This document shows, one piece after another, positions 18,447 through 27,042 of a stretch of DNA of 64,000 nt. Where the stretch lies: positions 52,728-116,727 of the forward strand of contig CAZVUM010000005.1 of assembly GCA_964629575.1 (NCBI GenBank). The letters run 5' to 3'. The stretch's first letter is position 1; each line of letters opens with the position of its first letter. The stretch is from JAYPWI01 sp964629575 (GTDB taxonomy: Bacteria > Actinomycetota > Acidimicrobiia > Acidimicrobiales > Poriferisodalaceae). Made by a program: the position numbers and the translations under genes. The notes under the pieces were generated by a model that saw only the letters and a list, made by a program, of their open reading frames with translations, searched no databases and was not told where the DNA came from.

Positions 18447-19829
18447 TCAGCGGCGGACGTGAAGGGGTCGGCCGTCGAGACCCAAGGCTGCTTCGGTGAT
18501 CGCTTCGCTGAAGGTGGGATGCGGGCGAATCGTGGCGGCGACGTCTTCGACGGTGGCGGCCAATTCGATGGCGAGCGCGATCTCGCCGACGAGCTCGGAC
18601 ACCCCGTGCCCAGCCAAGACGCCCCCGACCACTGTGCCGCCGGTGTCGGCGACCAGCTCGACGAAGCCGTCCGTGGCGCCGATCGTCTTCGAGCGCGAGC
18701 CCGCCGTGAAGGGGAAGCGGAACGACTGCACCTCGAGTCCCGATGCAGCGGCCCTGCTCGGGGTCAGCCCGACCTGCGCGATCTCGGGGTCGCTGAAGAT
18801 CACCCCGGGAATCGCTGCGGGGTCGAAGGCGGCGTGGGTGTCTCCGTGCAAGGCTGCGACGGCGACCTCGGCCTCGGCGGTCGCCTTGTGGGCCAGCGCG
18901 GGCCCCGGGGTGATGTCTCCGATCGCCGCAATCGAGGGGGTGGCCAGACGGTCTGGACCGACGACGACCAACCCGCCATCGTCCAACGCGACGCCCGCCA
19001 CGTCGAGGCCGAGGTCGTCTGTGTTGGGTCGCCGCCCCACCGCCACGACGACGACATCGGCCGGGATGGCGCCGTGCCCGTCGACGACCACGCCGGCGTC
19101 GTCCAGATCTGTGGCCGCCGAGCCGGTGATGACGGTCGCCCCGAGTGCCTTGAGGCGGCGGCTGACGAGCTGGCTCGCCCGTTTCTCCACCTCGGGTAGC
19201 AGGCGATCGGCGAGTTCGAGGATCGTGACGTTGCAGCCGAGCTTGGCGTAGGCCGTGCCGAGTTCGACCCCGATGTAGCCACCGCCGATGACGACGAGCG
19301 AGCCGGGGAGTTCTTTCAGCCCGAGTGCTCCTGTCGAGTCGACGACTCGTGGATCGTCTTGCGGAATCGTGGGGAGATGAATAGCTCGGCTGCCGGTGGC
19401 CAAGATGCACCTGCGGAACTCGAGGTGCTTCACGTCGTCGCCTGCCACCACCGCGACGCGGTTGGGCCGACTGAAGCGGGCGGTTCCGTCGACGACGGTC
19501 ACGCCCGCGGCTGCCAACAAGCCCGCCACTCCCGTGGTCAGACCGTCCACCACGTCGTCGATCCCCGCTCGAATGCGGTCCCAGGACCATGTGGCGCTGA
19601 GCTCCACTCCGGTGTCCGTCGAACCCGACGAGGACACCAGTGCGGCGGCGTGGATCAGCGACTTCGAGGGGATGCAGCCCACGTTGAGGCATACCCCGCC
19701 GAGCGCCTCGCGCTCGATCAGGGTCACTTCGGTGCCATGTCGTGCAGCGTGCAGCGCCGCGGCGTAGCCACCTGGACCTCCGCCGATCACCAGCAGATCG
19801 GTGGACTCTGCAACCTCGCCGACGACCAC
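18447..19829 (-). CDS. lpdA: Dihydrolipoamide dehydrogenase (E3)
   Basis: FAD-dependent E3 subunit that reoxidises dihydrolipoyl groups of 2-oxoacid dehydrogenase complexes with NAD+. It has the FAD-binding motif LLVIGGGPGGYAAALHAA (~12-29), the redox disulfide GGVCLNVGCIPSK (Cys47, Cys52), an NAD Rossmann motif VVIGGGYIGVELG and the C-terminal dimer/active-site region HPTFSEAI with the catalytic His. The length of 460 aa is typical. The start is a GTG with GAGGGG five to six bases upstream. Last of six minus-strand genes, 9 bp after the E2 gene, so it serves this complex. Confidence 0.95.
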   Translation of the reverse strand: MVVGEVAESTDLLVIGGGPGGYAAALHAARHGTEVTLIEREALGGVCLNVGCIPSKSLIHAAALVSSSGSTDTGVELSATWSWDRIRAGIDDVVDGLTTGVAGLLAAAGVTVVDGTARFSRPNRVAVVAGDDVKHLEFRRCILATGSRAIHLPTIPQDDPRVVDSTGALGLKELPGSLVVIGGGYIGVELGTAYAKLGCNVTILELADRLLPEVEKRASQLVSRRLKALGATVITGSAATDLDDAGVVVDGHGAIPADVVVVAVGRRPNTDDLGLDVAGVALDDGGLVVVGPDRLATPSIAAIGDITPGPALAHKATAEAEVAVAALHGDTHAAFDPAAIPGVIFSDPEIAQVGLTPSRAAASGLEVQSFRFPFTAGSRSKTIGATDGFVELVADTGGTVVGGVLAGHGVSELVGEIALAIELAATVEDVAATIRPHPTFSEAITEAALGLDGRPLHVRR

Positions 19830-19838
19830 CTCAGCCCC

Positions 19839-21071
19839 TCACGCGACCATCAGCGACACCGGATGGGTGAGCAGCCCGGCGATGTGTTCCTGAAACGCGG
19901 TCAGGACGTCGCCATCGATCAGACGGTGATCTGCACCGGTTGCGATGGGAAGCGTCGGTCGTGCTGCGACGGCACCGTCGACGACGAAGGGTCGTTGGCG
20001 AATGGCGCCGAAGCCGACGATCGCCACCTCGGGAGAGCGGATGATGGGTGTCGCGAAGCGCCCGCCGAGGCTCCCGTAGTTGGAGATGGTGCAGGTACCG
20101 TTCCGCAGCTCGCCGACATCGATCGTCCGGCTCCGGGCTGCCGCAGACAGCCGCGAGATCTCGGTGGCCAAGTCCATCAGGTCGCGTCGGTCGGCGTCGC
20201 GGATCACCGGCACGATGAGGCCGTCGTCGCTCGCAACGGCGATGCCGATGTCGACCCGGTCGTGAACCGTGATGCTCCCGGCTTCGGTGTCGATCGACGC
20301 GTTCATGATCGGAAAGCGCCGCAACGCGCGGGCGACCGCCGTCACGAGAAATGCCAGCGGCGTCAGGCCGTCGCCAGCGGGTCGGAGGAGCTCTTTGATC
20401 TTGGCCCGTCCAGCCAGGAGGTTGGTTGCGTCGATCTCGTCCATCCCATGGATGTGGGGGATGGACCAGGAATTCTCCATCGCACGTGCGGTCACGCGCC
20501 GGATGCCGCGCAACGGATGCTCGCCGATGGGCATCTGCCCGACAGCGTCGGTCGAGGGTGCCGGGGTGGTGGAGATCGTCGCGCGCCCCGCAACCGGACC
20601 AGGCGCTGAGCGCGCGGCGACGAGGTCCTGGTCTGTGATGCGACCTCCCGGGCCGGTGCCCGTGACCGTCGACAGGTCGACCCCAGCCTCACGCGCCCGC
20701 CGCCGCACCGCCGGCGAAGCCTTCGGGCGCACGCCTGACGACGCAGCCGCCGGCCCAGGAGCCGATGCGGGCTGTGGCTCGGCGGGTACCGCGGTCGGGG
20801 CGGGAGGGGCAGGCGGCGCCGGTTGATCCGAATCGGTCGCGATCTCGATCAGCAGATCGCCAACCTTGGCGATCTCGCCGACTTCGGGGTGAATGGCGGC
20901 CACCACGCCGGCCGTCGGCGCGGGCAGCTCGGTCTGGCTCTTGTCGGTGAGGATCTCGACCATCGGCTGGTCGCGCCGAATGGAGTCGCCGGGAGCCACG
21001 AGCCATTCGATGATCTCGGCCTCCTCCAGCCCCTCGCCAACATCGGGCAGGCGGAACTCGTACGTGCTCAT
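19839..21071 (-). CDS. 2-oxoacid dehydrogenase E2, dihydrolipoyl acyltransferase
   Basis: Acyltransferase core of the complex, 410 aa. One lipoyl domain (residues 1-75) carries the lipoylation site ILTDKSQTEL (Lys44). A Pro/Ala-rich linker follows, then the peripheral subunit-binding domain (ASPAVRRRAREAGVDLSTVTGTG) and the catalytic domain ending in DHRLIDG (His382, Asp386). The ATG at 21071 overlaps the E1beta stop (ATGA). Whether it handles pyruvate or branched-chain acyl groups cannot be settled by eye; a single lipoyl domain and an alpha/beta-type E1 fit a branched-chain or Gram-positive-type pyruvate complex. Confidence 0.93.
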   Translation of the reverse strand: MSTYEFRLPDVGEGLEEAEIIEWLVAPGDSIRRDQPMVEILTDKSQTELPAPTAGVVAAIHPEVGEIAKVGDLLIEIATDSDQPAPPAPPAPTAVPAEPQPASAPGPAAASSGVRPKASPAVRRRAREAGVDLSTVTGTGPGGRITDQDLVAARSAPGPVAGRATISTTPAPSTDAVGQMPIGEHPLRGIRRVTARAMENSWSIPHIHGMDEIDATNLLAGRAKIKELLRPAGDGLTPLAFLVTAVARALRRFPIMNASIDTEAGSITVHDRVDIGIAVASDDGLIVPVIRDADRRDLMDLATEISRLSAAARSRTIDVGELRNGTCTISNYGSLGGRFATPIIRSPEVAIVGFGAIRQRPFVVDGAVAARPTLPIATGADHRLIDGDVLTAFQEHIAGLLTHPVSLMVA

Positions 21072-22057
21072 GGGCTCGCCACCGTGGCCCGGATCGCCGC
21101 TGCGATTCGGCCTTGGTCTGGGACGTATCGATCTTCGAGCTGGCCAACCGGGTACGGGGCGTCGTACCCACTCACCCTGGCCACGGGGGCCTCGAGCGAC
21201 CACAGCGCATGGTCGTTGATGAGGGCGATGATCTCCGATGCGAAGCCGTTGGTCTCCACGGCCTCCTGCACGACCACCGCTCTTCCACAGTCCTCCACCC
21301 CCTGGACGATGGCCTCGAGATCGAGCGGAACGAGTGTGCGGAGGTCGATCACTCGTGCACCGATGCCCTCTGCGGCGACTTCTTGGGCCGCCCGGCGGCA
21401 CACGTCCACCATGTAGCTCCAGGCGAACACGACGACGTCATCGCCGTCGGTCACCCTCCGGGCTTGCCCGAACGGCACGAGATGCTCGCCGAGGGGGACT
21501 TCGTCGCGGATCGCGCGGTACCCACGGAGCGGCTCGAGGAACATCACGGGGTCCGGGTCGCGGATCGACGTCGCGAGGAGGCCCTTTGCGTCGGCGGCTG
21601 ACGCCGGCAGCACGATCTTGAGTCCGGGGATGTTCGCCAGCTGGGCCTCCAGAGAGTCGCTGTGGAGCTCGGGCGTCCGGACGCCGCCCCCGAAGGGCGA
21701 GCGCAGCGTGATCGGGGCCTCGAACCGTCCCTGCGACCGGTATCGGAGGCGGGCGATCTGCCCGGCGACCTGGTGGAAGGCCTGGTAGCTGAATCCCAGG
21801 AACTGGATCTCGGGCACCGGCACCATCCCGGCAGCCGCGAGGCCGACCGCTGCGCCTGCGATCACGCCCTCTGCGAGCGGCGTGTCGACCACTCGGTGCT
21901 CGCCGAAGCTCGCGTACAGGCCCTCGGTGGCTCGAAAAACCCCGCCGTTGTGCCCGACATCCTCGCCGAACACCACCACGCGCTCGTCGCGTGCCATCTC
22001 CCGGTGGAGCGTGTGGTTGATCGCCTCCAGCATCGTCATCGTCTGGGTGTCGCTCAC
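21068..22057 (-). CDS. 2-oxoacid dehydrogenase E1 beta subunit
   Basis: Transketolase-like beta subunit of a heterotetrameric E1, 329 aa. Conserved parts include VVVFGEDVGHNGGVFRATEGL, VVDTPLAEGVIAGAAVGLA, the substrate/cation loop SPFGGGVRTPELHSDSLEA (with the His that binds substrate) and the C-terminal domain VIDLRTLVPLD. The GTG start overlaps the E1alpha stop (GTGA) and the stop overlaps the E2 start (ATGA), so the three proteins are translationally coupled, which suits equimolar complex assembly. Confidence 0.93.
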   Translation of the reverse strand: MSDTQTMTMLEAINHTLHREMARDERVVVFGEDVGHNGGVFRATEGLYASFGEHRVVDTPLAEGVIAGAAVGLAAAGMVPVPEIQFLGFSYQAFHQVAGQIARLRYRSQGRFEAPITLRSPFGGGVRTPELHSDSLEAQLANIPGLKIVLPASAADAKGLLATSIRDPDPVMFLEPLRGYRAIRDEVPLGEHLVPFGQARRVTDGDDVVVFAWSYMVDVCRRAAQEVAAEGIGARVIDLRTLVPLDLEAIVQGVEDCGRAVVVQEAVETNGFASEIIALINDHALWSLEAPVARVSGYDAPYPVGQLEDRYVPDQGRIAAAIRATVASP

Positions 22058-23106
22058 GAGGCTCCACCTCCAGTGAGGCCGTAGTGCTCGTTGAACCCCT
22101 CGCGTTGTCGCTGCATCCGTGCCGTCGGCTCGCTGTAGACGTGATCGAAGAAGCCGTCAGGAGGAGTCGGGGTCGCCTCGGCGCGCTGGACGGCGAGTTC
22201 CATACGTTCGTCGGCGTCCGCTTGGGCGGCCTCATGGTCGGTATCGGACCACAAGTCCAGCGCCTCGAGTTGGCGACGCATTGTCAGCAATGGGTCGCGC
22301 TCCCGCCACTCCGCGAGGACATCCTCTGGGACGTAGCGAGTGGGATCGTCGGCGGTCGTGTGCGGGGCCAGCCGGTAGGTCACGGCTTCGATGAGGGTCG
22401 GTCCGTCTCCGGCGACGGCGCGCTCGCGAGCTGCGCTGACCGCTTCGTGCATCGCGACGGCGTCGGTGCCATCGACCTGCACACCGGGGAATCCGAACGC
22501 CATGGCCTTGTCGGCGAAAGACGTCGCTGCGGTCTGGCGTGAGGTCGGGGTCGAGATCGCCCAACCGTTGTTGACGCACAGCAGGATCACCGGCGCGTCG
22601 AGGACACCGGCGAAGTTGCCCGCTTCGTAGAAATCGCCCTCGCTCGATGCCCCGTCACCGAAGAACACGACCGCCACCCCGTCTTCGCCGCGGAGCTTCA
22701 TCCCCCATGCGAGCCCGACAGCGTGTGGGATCTGCGCCGCGAGGCTGATCTGGGGCGGCCACACCCTGATGGGCTCAGGGAGGTGTCCCCCGCCCGGGTG
22801 CCCCATCACGTAGAGGGTGTAGCGATCGATGACCTCGTCGCCGAATCGCTGGAGACCCACCAGCTCCCGGTACTGGGGGAGCACCCAGTCCTTGATGGGA
22901 TCCAGCCCATGGGAGGTTCCGACGATCACAGCTTCGTTGCCGTCGACAGGTGCGTTGGTACCCGCTCGACCCTGCCGCTGCAGGTTGAAGGCACGGTCGG
23001 AGAAAACGCGGGCGGCGATCATCTCCCGCATCATCTGGCGCAGTTGGTCGGCGCCTGGACCGCCGGACGTGGTCGGCTCAGCCATAGCGGCCGAGCTTAT
23101 GTTCAC
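22054..23106 (-). CDS. 2-oxoacid dehydrogenase E1 alpha subunit
   Basis: Thiamine-diphosphate-binding alpha subunit. The ThDP/Mg motif GDGASSEGDFYEAGNFAG and VNNGWAIS are clear, and GHPGGGHLPEP and the phosphorylation-loop region YRLAPHTTADDPTRY are also family features. The GTG at 23106 overlaps the stop of the SPFH gene (GTGA), giving 350 aa; an ATG at 23085 would remove 7 residues, and neither has a well spaced ribosome binding site. It is coupled to E1beta downstream. The heterologous SPFH-nfeD pair immediately upstream is unusual company for this complex. Confidence 0.92.
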   Translation of the reverse strand: MNISSAAMAEPTTSGGPGADQLRQMMREMIAARVFSDRAFNLQRQGRAGTNAPVDGNEAVIVGTSHGLDPIKDWVLPQYRELVGLQRFGDEVIDRYTLYVMGHPGGGHLPEPIRVWPPQISLAAQIPHAVGLAWGMKLRGEDGVAVVFFGDGASSEGDFYEAGNFAGVLDAPVILLCVNNGWAISTPTSRQTAATSFADKAMAFGFPGVQVDGTDAVAMHEAVSAARERAVAGDGPTLIEAVTYRLAPHTTADDPTRYVPEDVLAEWRERDPLLTMRRQLEALDLWSDTDHEAAQADADERMELAVQRAEATPTPPDGFFDHVYSEPTARMQRQREGFNEHYGLTGGGAS

Positions 23107-24092
23107 TCCTCAGAGGAAGCAGCTTCAGCCCCGGGGGTGCTCGATGCGTCGCCGGAGTCGTCTGTCCGCATCGCCTCGGCGATACCGGTCACCGCGCCGA
23201 GAACTCCGGCGAACTCGGTGGGCACCACGATCTTGGTCGCACGACCGTCGGCCATCTGGGCGAGGGTCTCGAGGTAGCGCACCGCGAGCAGGTCGCTCGA
23301 GGGATCCCCGTCGTGGATGGCCTGGAAGACCGCCCGAGTGGCGTCGGCCTCACCCTGGGCAACCGTTTCGAGACGGAAGCGGTCGGCTTCGGCGACGAGG
23401 CGAACGGCTTCGGCCTCACCTTCGGCAGCCAAGATCGCGCTCTGGCGCTGACCCTCAGCCTCGAGGATCTGGGACTGCTTCTCACCCTCGGCCCTGGTGA
23501 TCTCGCTCTCGCGGAAGCCCTCGGCCTCGGTGACGGTGGCCCGGCGTGTTCGTTCGGCCTTCATCTGCTCGTGCATGGCCGCCATCACGTCGCTGGGCGG
23601 ATCGATCCGCTGGATCTCGACGCGCACCACCCGCACACCCCACTTGTCCGTCGCTTCGTCGAGAATCTCGCGGAGCGCCGCGTTGATGCGGTCCCGCGAC
23701 GTGAGCGCTTCGTCGAGCTGGAGATCGCCGACCAGGTTCCTCAGGTTGGTCTGAGCGAGCTTGGTGATCGCGAGAACGAAGTTGGCGATGTTGTAGACGA
23801 GGCGCTGGGGGTCGGTTGGCTCGTAGAACACGACAGCGTCGACCGATACGACCACGTTGTCGGAGGTGATGACCTCCTGCGGCGGGACATCGACGACCTG
23901 TTCGCGCATGTCCACGAGCCGGATGGTGTCGATGAACGGAACGATGATCTGCAGGCCGGGTTCGCGATTGTCCTTGTACTTGCCGAGACGCTCCACGATG
24001 CCGCGCTGGTAGGGCCGGATGATCTTGACCGCCGAGAGCAGGAACAGGAGCACGATGACCGCGAGCGCGGCCAGGACGATGATGAACGGCAT
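23103..24092 (-). CDS. SPFH/stomatin-prohibitin family protein (paraslipin type)
   Basis: A 329-aa membrane protein with an N-terminal hydrophobic helix (FIIVLAALAVIVLLFLLSAV), an SPFH domain (IRPYQRGIVERLGKYKDN to VEIQRIDPP) and a long Ala/Glu-rich coiled-coil (AEGEKQSQILEAEGQRQSAI) that drives oligomerisation. Such proteins organise membrane microdomains and commonly pair with NfeD, which is encoded just upstream with a 1-bp TGATG overlap. The tail is Ser/Ala/Glu-rich. It is joined to the dehydrogenase operon by the GTGA overlap with the E1alpha gene. Confidence 0.92.
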   Translation of the reverse strand: MPFIIVLAALAVIVLLFLLSAVKIIRPYQRGIVERLGKYKDNREPGLQIIVPFIDTIRLVDMREQVVDVPPQEVITSDNVVVSVDAVVFYEPTDPQRLVYNIANFVLAITKLAQTNLRNLVGDLQLDEALTSRDRINAALREILDEATDKWGVRVVRVEIQRIDPPSDVMAAMHEQMKAERTRRATVTEAEGFRESEITRAEGEKQSQILEAEGQRQSAILAAEGEAEAVRLVAEADRFRLETVAQGEADATRAVFQAIHDGDPSSDLLAVRYLETLAQMADGRATKIVVPTEFAGVLGAVTGIAEAMRTDDSGDASSTPGAEAASSEE

Positions 24093-24565
24093 CAGCCGTT
24101 TCCTTTCTCGGTGTCAGCGGGACTCACGACGACGCGTGTTCCCCGCACCGCCGTGACAGTCACGACCGTGCCTTCCTCGAGCGGACCGGTGTCGCTCACC
24201 GCCCGCCACTCCTCGCCGCCCAGCTTCACCAGCCCGCTGTCGGCCGGATCGTCCGGAACCCCTGCGATCAGTCGTCCACGTGCACCCAGGAGGCGGTCCG
24301 AACCGGCGCCCTCGGGGTCTGCCATCTCGTCCATGGAACGTCGGCTCATCTTCCAGAAGAGCGTGAACAGAGCTCCCCCGAGCAGCACGAACACCGCCCA
24401 ACCAATCGCCAGATGCACACCGGCGAAAGCCAGGATCATGGCGACGATCGCGCTCAGCCCGAAGGGAATGAGGATGAACGTCCCCGGAACTGCCATCTCG
24501 CCGGTGATGAACACCATGGCGGCCGCCAGCCAGATCCACCGCCAGGTCTCAGGTGACGTGTCCAC
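24092..24565 (-). CDS. NfeD-like membrane protein (short type)
   Basis: A 157-aa short NfeD protein: three or four hydrophobic helices in the first ~75 residues, then an OB-fold domain (LLGARGRLIAGVPDDPADSG, GTVVTVTAVRGTRVVV). Short NfeD proteins bind the SPFH partner and lack the Clp-type protease of long forms. The GTG start has an excellent GGGAGGAG ribosome binding site 4 bases upstream, which rules out the longer ORF reaching back to 25090. It is the first gene of the six-gene minus-strand cluster. Confidence 0.88.
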   Translation of the reverse strand: MDTSPETWRWIWLAAAMVFITGEMAVPGTFILIPFGLSAIVAMILAFAGVHLAIGWAVFVLLGGALFTLFWKMSRRSMDEMADPEGAGSDRLLGARGRLIAGVPDDPADSGLVKLGGEEWRAVSDTGPLEEGTVVTVTAVRGTRVVVSPADTEKGNG

Positions 24566-24664
24566 CGGGCTCCTCCCGTTCGAGTGTTGATCATAGAACG
24601 ATCTGTGAACCGCCCCGGTTCCCGACACATGGGCCGGCCCGGGACAGTTGGTAGCTTGGCGCCG

Positions 24665-25537
24665 ATGTCCGCGTTGTCCATCCTCACCGTGCACGCCCAT
24701 CCCGACGACGAGAGTTCGAAGGGCCCCGGCACGATTCGTCAGTGCGCGGACGAGGGAATTCGCACCACGCTCGTCTGCTGCACCGGCGGTGAGGCGGGCG
24801 ACATCCTCAACCCTGCGATGGATCGCGACGAGGTCAAGGCCGATCTTCAAGCGGTCCGTCGGGCCGAGCTCGAAGCCGCCGCCAACGTCATCGGGTACGA
24901 CGAGGTGATCATGCTCGGCTACCGCGATTCCGGCATGCCGGACAGCGAGGAGAACGCTCACCCCGACGCATTTGCCAACGCCGATCTCGACGAAGCCGTC
25001 GGTCGACTCGTCGCGATCATCCGGCGGGTGCGCTCCCAGGTGATCGTCACGTACCCCGAGGTCCAGAACCGCTACCCCCATCCCGACCATCTCCAGGTGA
25101 CCAGCATCTGTCTTCCGGCGTGGGAGCGGGCGGGCGATCCAGCGTGGTACCCCGACGCCGGGGAGCCGTTCACCCCCTCAAAGCTCTACGCCCCGATCTG
25201 GTCCAAGAAGCGACTGCTCGACACGCACCAGGCGTTCCTCGATCGGGATCTCGAGTCGCCATACGACGAGAAGTGGTTGTCCGGCCGTGACCGCGACGAT
25301 CGGATTACCGCGGTCGTCACCGTCGACAACGCTGTGCGTCGCAAGGCCCTTCTGGCCCATGCCACGCAGGTGGATCCCGAGTCCAAGTTCTGGTTCGGTC
25401 TGCCCGACGACGTTCTCGACACCATCCACCCATTCGAGGAGTACATCCTGCTGCGGTCGCGGATCGAGACCGACGCAATGGAGACGGATCTCTTCGCCGG
25501 TCTTCGCGACCCCGACAGCGAGAGCGCCTCGGCGTGA
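24665..25537 (+). CDS. mca: Mycothiol S-conjugate amidase-like PIG-L deacetylase
   Basis: Zinc hydrolase of the PIG-L/MshB/Mca family, 290 aa. The metal motif AHPDDESSKGPGT (His12, Asp15) with the KG continuation typical of Mca rather than MshB, and the third ligand in YPHPDHLQV, are visible. Mca cleaves mycothiol S-conjugates to release mercapturic acids, part of actinobacterial detoxification. MshB (deacetylase in mycothiol synthesis) is the alternative assignment. No clear ribosome binding site precedes the ATG. The stop overlaps the next gene (GTGA). Confidence 0.85.
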   Translation: MSALSILTVHAHPDDESSKGPGTIRQCADEGIRTTLVCCTGGEAGDILNPAMDRDEVKADLQAVRRAELEAAANVIGYDEVIMLGYRDSGMPDSEENAHPDAFANADLDEAVGRLVAIIRRVRSQVIVTYPEVQNRYPHPDHLQVTSICLPAWERAGDPAWYPDAGEPFTPSKLYAPIWSKKRLLDTHQAFLDRDLESPYDEKWLSGRDRDDRITAVVTVDNAVRRKALLAHATQVDPESKFWFGLPDDVLDTIHPFEEYILLRSRIETDAMETDLFAGLRDPDSESASA

Positions 25538-25902
25538 AGTTTCTGTCCGAGGAGTTCCTCGCCGCGTGGGCGGAGGCGGATCGCGACCCGCTCGGTGAGG
25601 CCACTGCGGTCATCGCCGTCAAGACCGAGGGTGGCCCCGACGGCAAGGTCGCCGTCACCCTCGAACTCGACGAGGGCGCGGTGACCGGCGCGCGGCCCGG
25701 AGCGCAGAAGGGCGCCGACCTCGAGCTCACGATTCCCTACGACTTGGCGGTCGACCTTCTCCAGGGCGATGCGGACCCCGCGGTCGAGTTCATGCGAGGG
25801 GCGCTCAAGGTCAGCGGCGACATGGGCGCGTGGCTCGAGATCTTGCCGGCGTGGCGACAGCGGAGTGCTCCCTCGAGCGTTGCCGCCGCCACCGAGTTCT
25901 AG
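25534..25902 (+). CDS. SCP-2 sterol-carrier-like protein
   Basis: A 122-aa protein with a GTG start overlapping the mca stop by 4 bp. The pattern (VTLELDEGAVTGARPGAQKGADLELTIPY, DLLQGDADPAVEFMRGALKVSGDM) matches the SCP2 fold, where QGxxDP..xFMxGxxKVxGD is characteristic. SCP2-like domains bind lipids, acyl-CoAs or other hydrophobic ligands. Coupling to mca suggests it helps handle hydrophobic electrophile conjugates, but that is inference. There is no signal peptide. Confidence 0.8.
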   Translation: MKFLSEEFLAAWAEADRDPLGEATAVIAVKTEGGPDGKVAVTLELDEGAVTGARPGAQKGADLELTIPYDLAVDLLQGDADPAVEFMRGALKVSGDMGAWLEILPAWRQRSAPSSVAAATEF

Positions 25903-25947
25903 CGAGCACCTCTGCGGCGGCGAGGCTCGCCCCGTCGCGACTTGTGA

Positions 25948-26793
25948 TCAGGATCGCTGGAGGTCGCGGATCTCGCGGTAGCCGATCAGGATGATTCCGC
26001 TGCGCTCGAGGTGGGTCCGGAGTTCGGTGTTGCTCGTCACGTGATCGTGGTCCTCCACGCGCGAACCCCAGTCGGTCGTGAGGCTTCTGAGCTCGGGCAG
26101 GTCTGCCGAGGGTTGGAGCTGAAGTTGGGTCACTCCTGGCTCGAGTGAGTCCAGGAGGTGCTCGATGCGGCGGTAGCGGTTGGTCTGACCTGGCGCGATC
26201 CTGACGACTCTGTCCGGCGAGAGAACGCCTTCGGCGGCGGTGAGGTCGGCGATCGGAAATCCCACCGTCGACGATTCGCACGCCAACCGCACGGGAAGGC
26301 GGAACTCGTCGGCCAGCTCCAGATAGACGTCGAAGAACTCCGGCCGAACGGTCATTGCGTCGAGGTGGCTGTCCAGATGGGTGACGTCGAAGCCCCAGAG
26401 GATCGCCCGCTCGATCTGAGCGCGGCACTCTCGACGCACTTCGTCGAGGTCTGCGTGGTCCCACGCGTCGTCGACCGTGCGCGGAAACCCGCCGTCACCG
26501 TCGAGAAGTGAGGGTGCGTGGGTCACCGGCCCCCAGCGGTACAGGTCGAACTCGGCGTTGAGCGTCAGAGACACACCGACGTCCTCGCCTCGGTAGCGCG
26601 CCGCCGCCTCGCGTGCCCACGGGCAGGGGATCTGGAGTACCGCCGAGGTCGCGACGCCATCGCGCAAGGTCCGGTAGACACCCTCGTTCATGGAGTGACA
26701 GCCACCGAGGCCGGCGCTCGAGATGATCAGGAGGCGGCTGTCTGCCCGATGCCCGAGTCGTTCGGCGAGGGATCCGGCTGCCACGACCGACAC
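25948..26793 (-). CDS. ChbG/YdjC-like protein with altered metal site
   Basis: A 281-aa protein related to ChbG/YdjC carbohydrate deacetylases: SMNEGVYRTL follows the first strand, and WGFDVTHLDSHLDAM is the THxDSH motif. However, the first strand reads LLIISSAGLG where the family usually has N-A-D-D-F-G, so the metal-binding Asp is absent. The usual GxHLTL strand reads GVSLTLNAEF, replacing His by Ser. Deacetylase activity is therefore doubtful; it may be a binding protein or act with a different metal site. It is monocistronic with 8-bp tandem repeats upstream. I have not compared it with an alignment. Confidence 0.7.
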   Translation of the reverse strand: MSVVAAGSLAERLGHRADSRLLIISSAGLGGCHSMNEGVYRTLRDGVATSAVLQIPCPWAREAAARYRGEDVGVSLTLNAEFDLYRWGPVTHAPSLLDGDGGFPRTVDDAWDHADLDEVRRECRAQIERAILWGFDVTHLDSHLDAMTVRPEFFDVYLELADEFRLPVRLACESSTVGFPIADLTAAEGVLSPDRVVRIAPGQTNRYRRIEHLLDSLEPGVTQLQLQPSADLPELRSLTTDWGSRVEDHDHVTSNTELRTHLERSGIILIGYREIRDLQRS

Positions 26794-26823
26794 GCTACCG
26801 CTCGGGGCCCACGTGTCCCGTGG

Positions 26824-26863
26824 TCGAAGAGCCGAACAGTCGAACAGCCGAACAGTCGAAAAA
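26824..26863. repeat. Five 8-bp tandem repeats upstream of the ChbG-like gene
   Basis: Five consecutive units close to (T/C)CGAACAG: TCGAAGAG, CCGAACAG, TCGAACAG, CCGAACAG, TCGAAAAA. They lie 31-70 bases before the ChbG-like start and directly after a terminator hairpin. They could be regulator sites or slippage products; the last unit supplies the U-run of the terminator on the minus strand. Confidence 0.65.
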
Positions 26864-26898
26864 CACGAATGGCCGGACGCTCCACCGGCGTCCGGCCA
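26859..26898 (-). terminator. Intrinsic terminator of the nuclease gene
   Basis: GGCCGGACGC and GCGTCCGGCC (26871-26880 and 26888-26897) form a perfect stem with a 7-base loop, extended by one T-A pair at 26870/26898. On the minus strand it is followed by ATTCGTGTTTTT, giving a U-rich tail. It lies after the SNase gene, which is transcribed toward it. Confidence 0.75.
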
Positions 26899-27042
26899 CC
26901 ATCGCGGTGTCCCCTCGCGGACTCACGTTGCCGTGCGGTGAGCGGAAGCGCTTCGCCCGGCGTTCTTGGCAGTGATCCTTCTTCGGAGGGAGGCGCTACC
27001 TGCTTGAGGAGAAACTGGAGCTCGGTCGACCGGATCTTCTCG

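Noticed and set aside
17701..19692. A 663-codon ORF crossing the N gap
   Set aside because: It reads through 100 N and is antisense to both the PhoU-TrkA_C gene and part of a wrong frame of lpdA.
23313..24590. A 425-codon plus-strand ORF opposite the SPFH and NfeD genes
   Set aside because: It is the complement of two well supported coupled genes.
26824..26863. The GAACAG repeats as a possible set of SOS boxes
   Set aside because: They are direct repeats without the GAAC-N4-GTTC inverted symmetry.
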